Of a stretch of DNA of 64,000 nucleotides, positions 63,850 through 64,000 are shown one piece after another. How positions within the stretch are numbered: the stretch's first letter is position 1; the number at the start of each line of letters is the position of its first letter. The stretch spans positions 184,174 to 248,173 of the forward strand of contig VWZL01002036.1 of assembly GCA_013396915.1 (NCBI GenBank). The letters are read 5' to 3'. The notes under the pieces were generated by a model that saw nothing but the letters and a program-made list of their open reading frames with translations, was not told the origin of the DNA and searched no databases. The translations under genes and the position numbers were made by a program. Origin of the DNA: Stercorarius parasiticus. Lineage: Eukaryota > Chordata > Aves > Charadriiformes > Stercorariidae.

Positions 63850-64000
63850 CTAGGGCCGGGCCGCGGGCGGTGCGGGAGCGCCCCCCTCCTCACGGCTGTA
63901 GCAGCTGCCCAAAGACGCCTGGCCCCGGGGCGCCTGTCCCATGTCTGGCCGCGGGACGGTGCGCCGCCACCTCAGCCCCAGGAGGGGGCTCCCGCTCCCC
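63580..64000. promoter_or_regulatory. CpG island, AP4S1 promoter, probably bidirectional with STRN3
   Basis: GC content and CpG density rise abruptly from about 63590 to the window end. GC-box (Sp1-type) hexamers include GGGCGG at 63774-63779 and 63865-63870 and CCGCCC at 63787-63792. There is no TATA box that I trust. It lies where the AP4S1 5' end must be. In human, STRN3 is head-to-head with AP4S1, so a shared divergent promoter is likely; no STRN3 coding sequence is visible before base 64000. Confidence 0.8.
63630..63650. repeat. 6-bp tandem repeat (AGGCCC)
   Basis: AGGCCC is repeated three and a half times at the edge of the CpG island, a minor GC-rich tandem array. Confidence 0.85.

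Noticed and set aside
63941..64000. ATG-started frame to the window end as the STRN3 first exon
   Set aside because: The translation does not resemble the striatin-3 N-terminus I know, and GC-rich DNA keeps frames open by chance.

Overview
This window is vertebrate nuclear DNA, most likely from a bird. Two single-copy genes with GT-AG introns fill it. The introns are AT-rich but short for vertebrates, and the interspersed repeats I can recognise are all CR1 retrotransposons, the dominant LINE of birds and other sauropsids. I cannot name the species. I see no prokaryotic genes, CRISPR array, operon or recognisable virus.

Region 1 (1-about 39.4 kb, + strand) holds the last 35 coding exons of HECTD1, a giant HECT-type E3 ubiquitin ligase. 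The gene begins upstream of the window: the first exon here is already in the ankyrin repeats. Joined by the splice sites I read, the exons give one open frame of 6,480 nt (2,159 residues plus stop). Human HECTD1 has about 2,610 residues, so roughly the first 451 are missing. The order is last ankyrin repeats, conserved linker, SUN-like domain, MIB/HERC2-type domain, long Ser/Thr-rich and acidic linkers, then the C-terminal HECT domain with its catalytic cysteine in the last exon. Three CR1 copies lie in HECTD1 introns, all in the same direction as the gene.

Region 2 (about 39.4-41.1 kb) is the tail-to-tail junction, with candidate polyadenylation signals for both genes.

Region 3 (41.1-about 63.9 kb, - strand) holds AP4S1, the sigma subunit of the AP-4 adaptor complex. 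Five coding exons give a complete 144-residue protein. One is a 12-nt microexon at 50008-50019 coding for Ser-Glu-Leu-Asp. The gene is mostly intron, and some intronic blocks of raised GC are unexplained.

Region 4 (about 63.58-64.0 kb) is a CpG island at the AP4S1 5' end. In human the neighbour here is STRN3, transcribed away from AP4S1, so the island is probably a shared bidirectional promoter. No STRN3 coding sequence is recognisable before the window ends.

The two genes do related cell-biological work (ubiquitin signalling and vesicle sorting) but nothing in the sequence joins them in one pathway; their adjacency is conserved synteny. I found no convincing new biological system. The observations most worth checking are the AP4S1 microexon, the overlapping 3' ends, the G/T-rich tracts in HECTD1 introns, and the GC-raised blocks inside AP4S1 introns.
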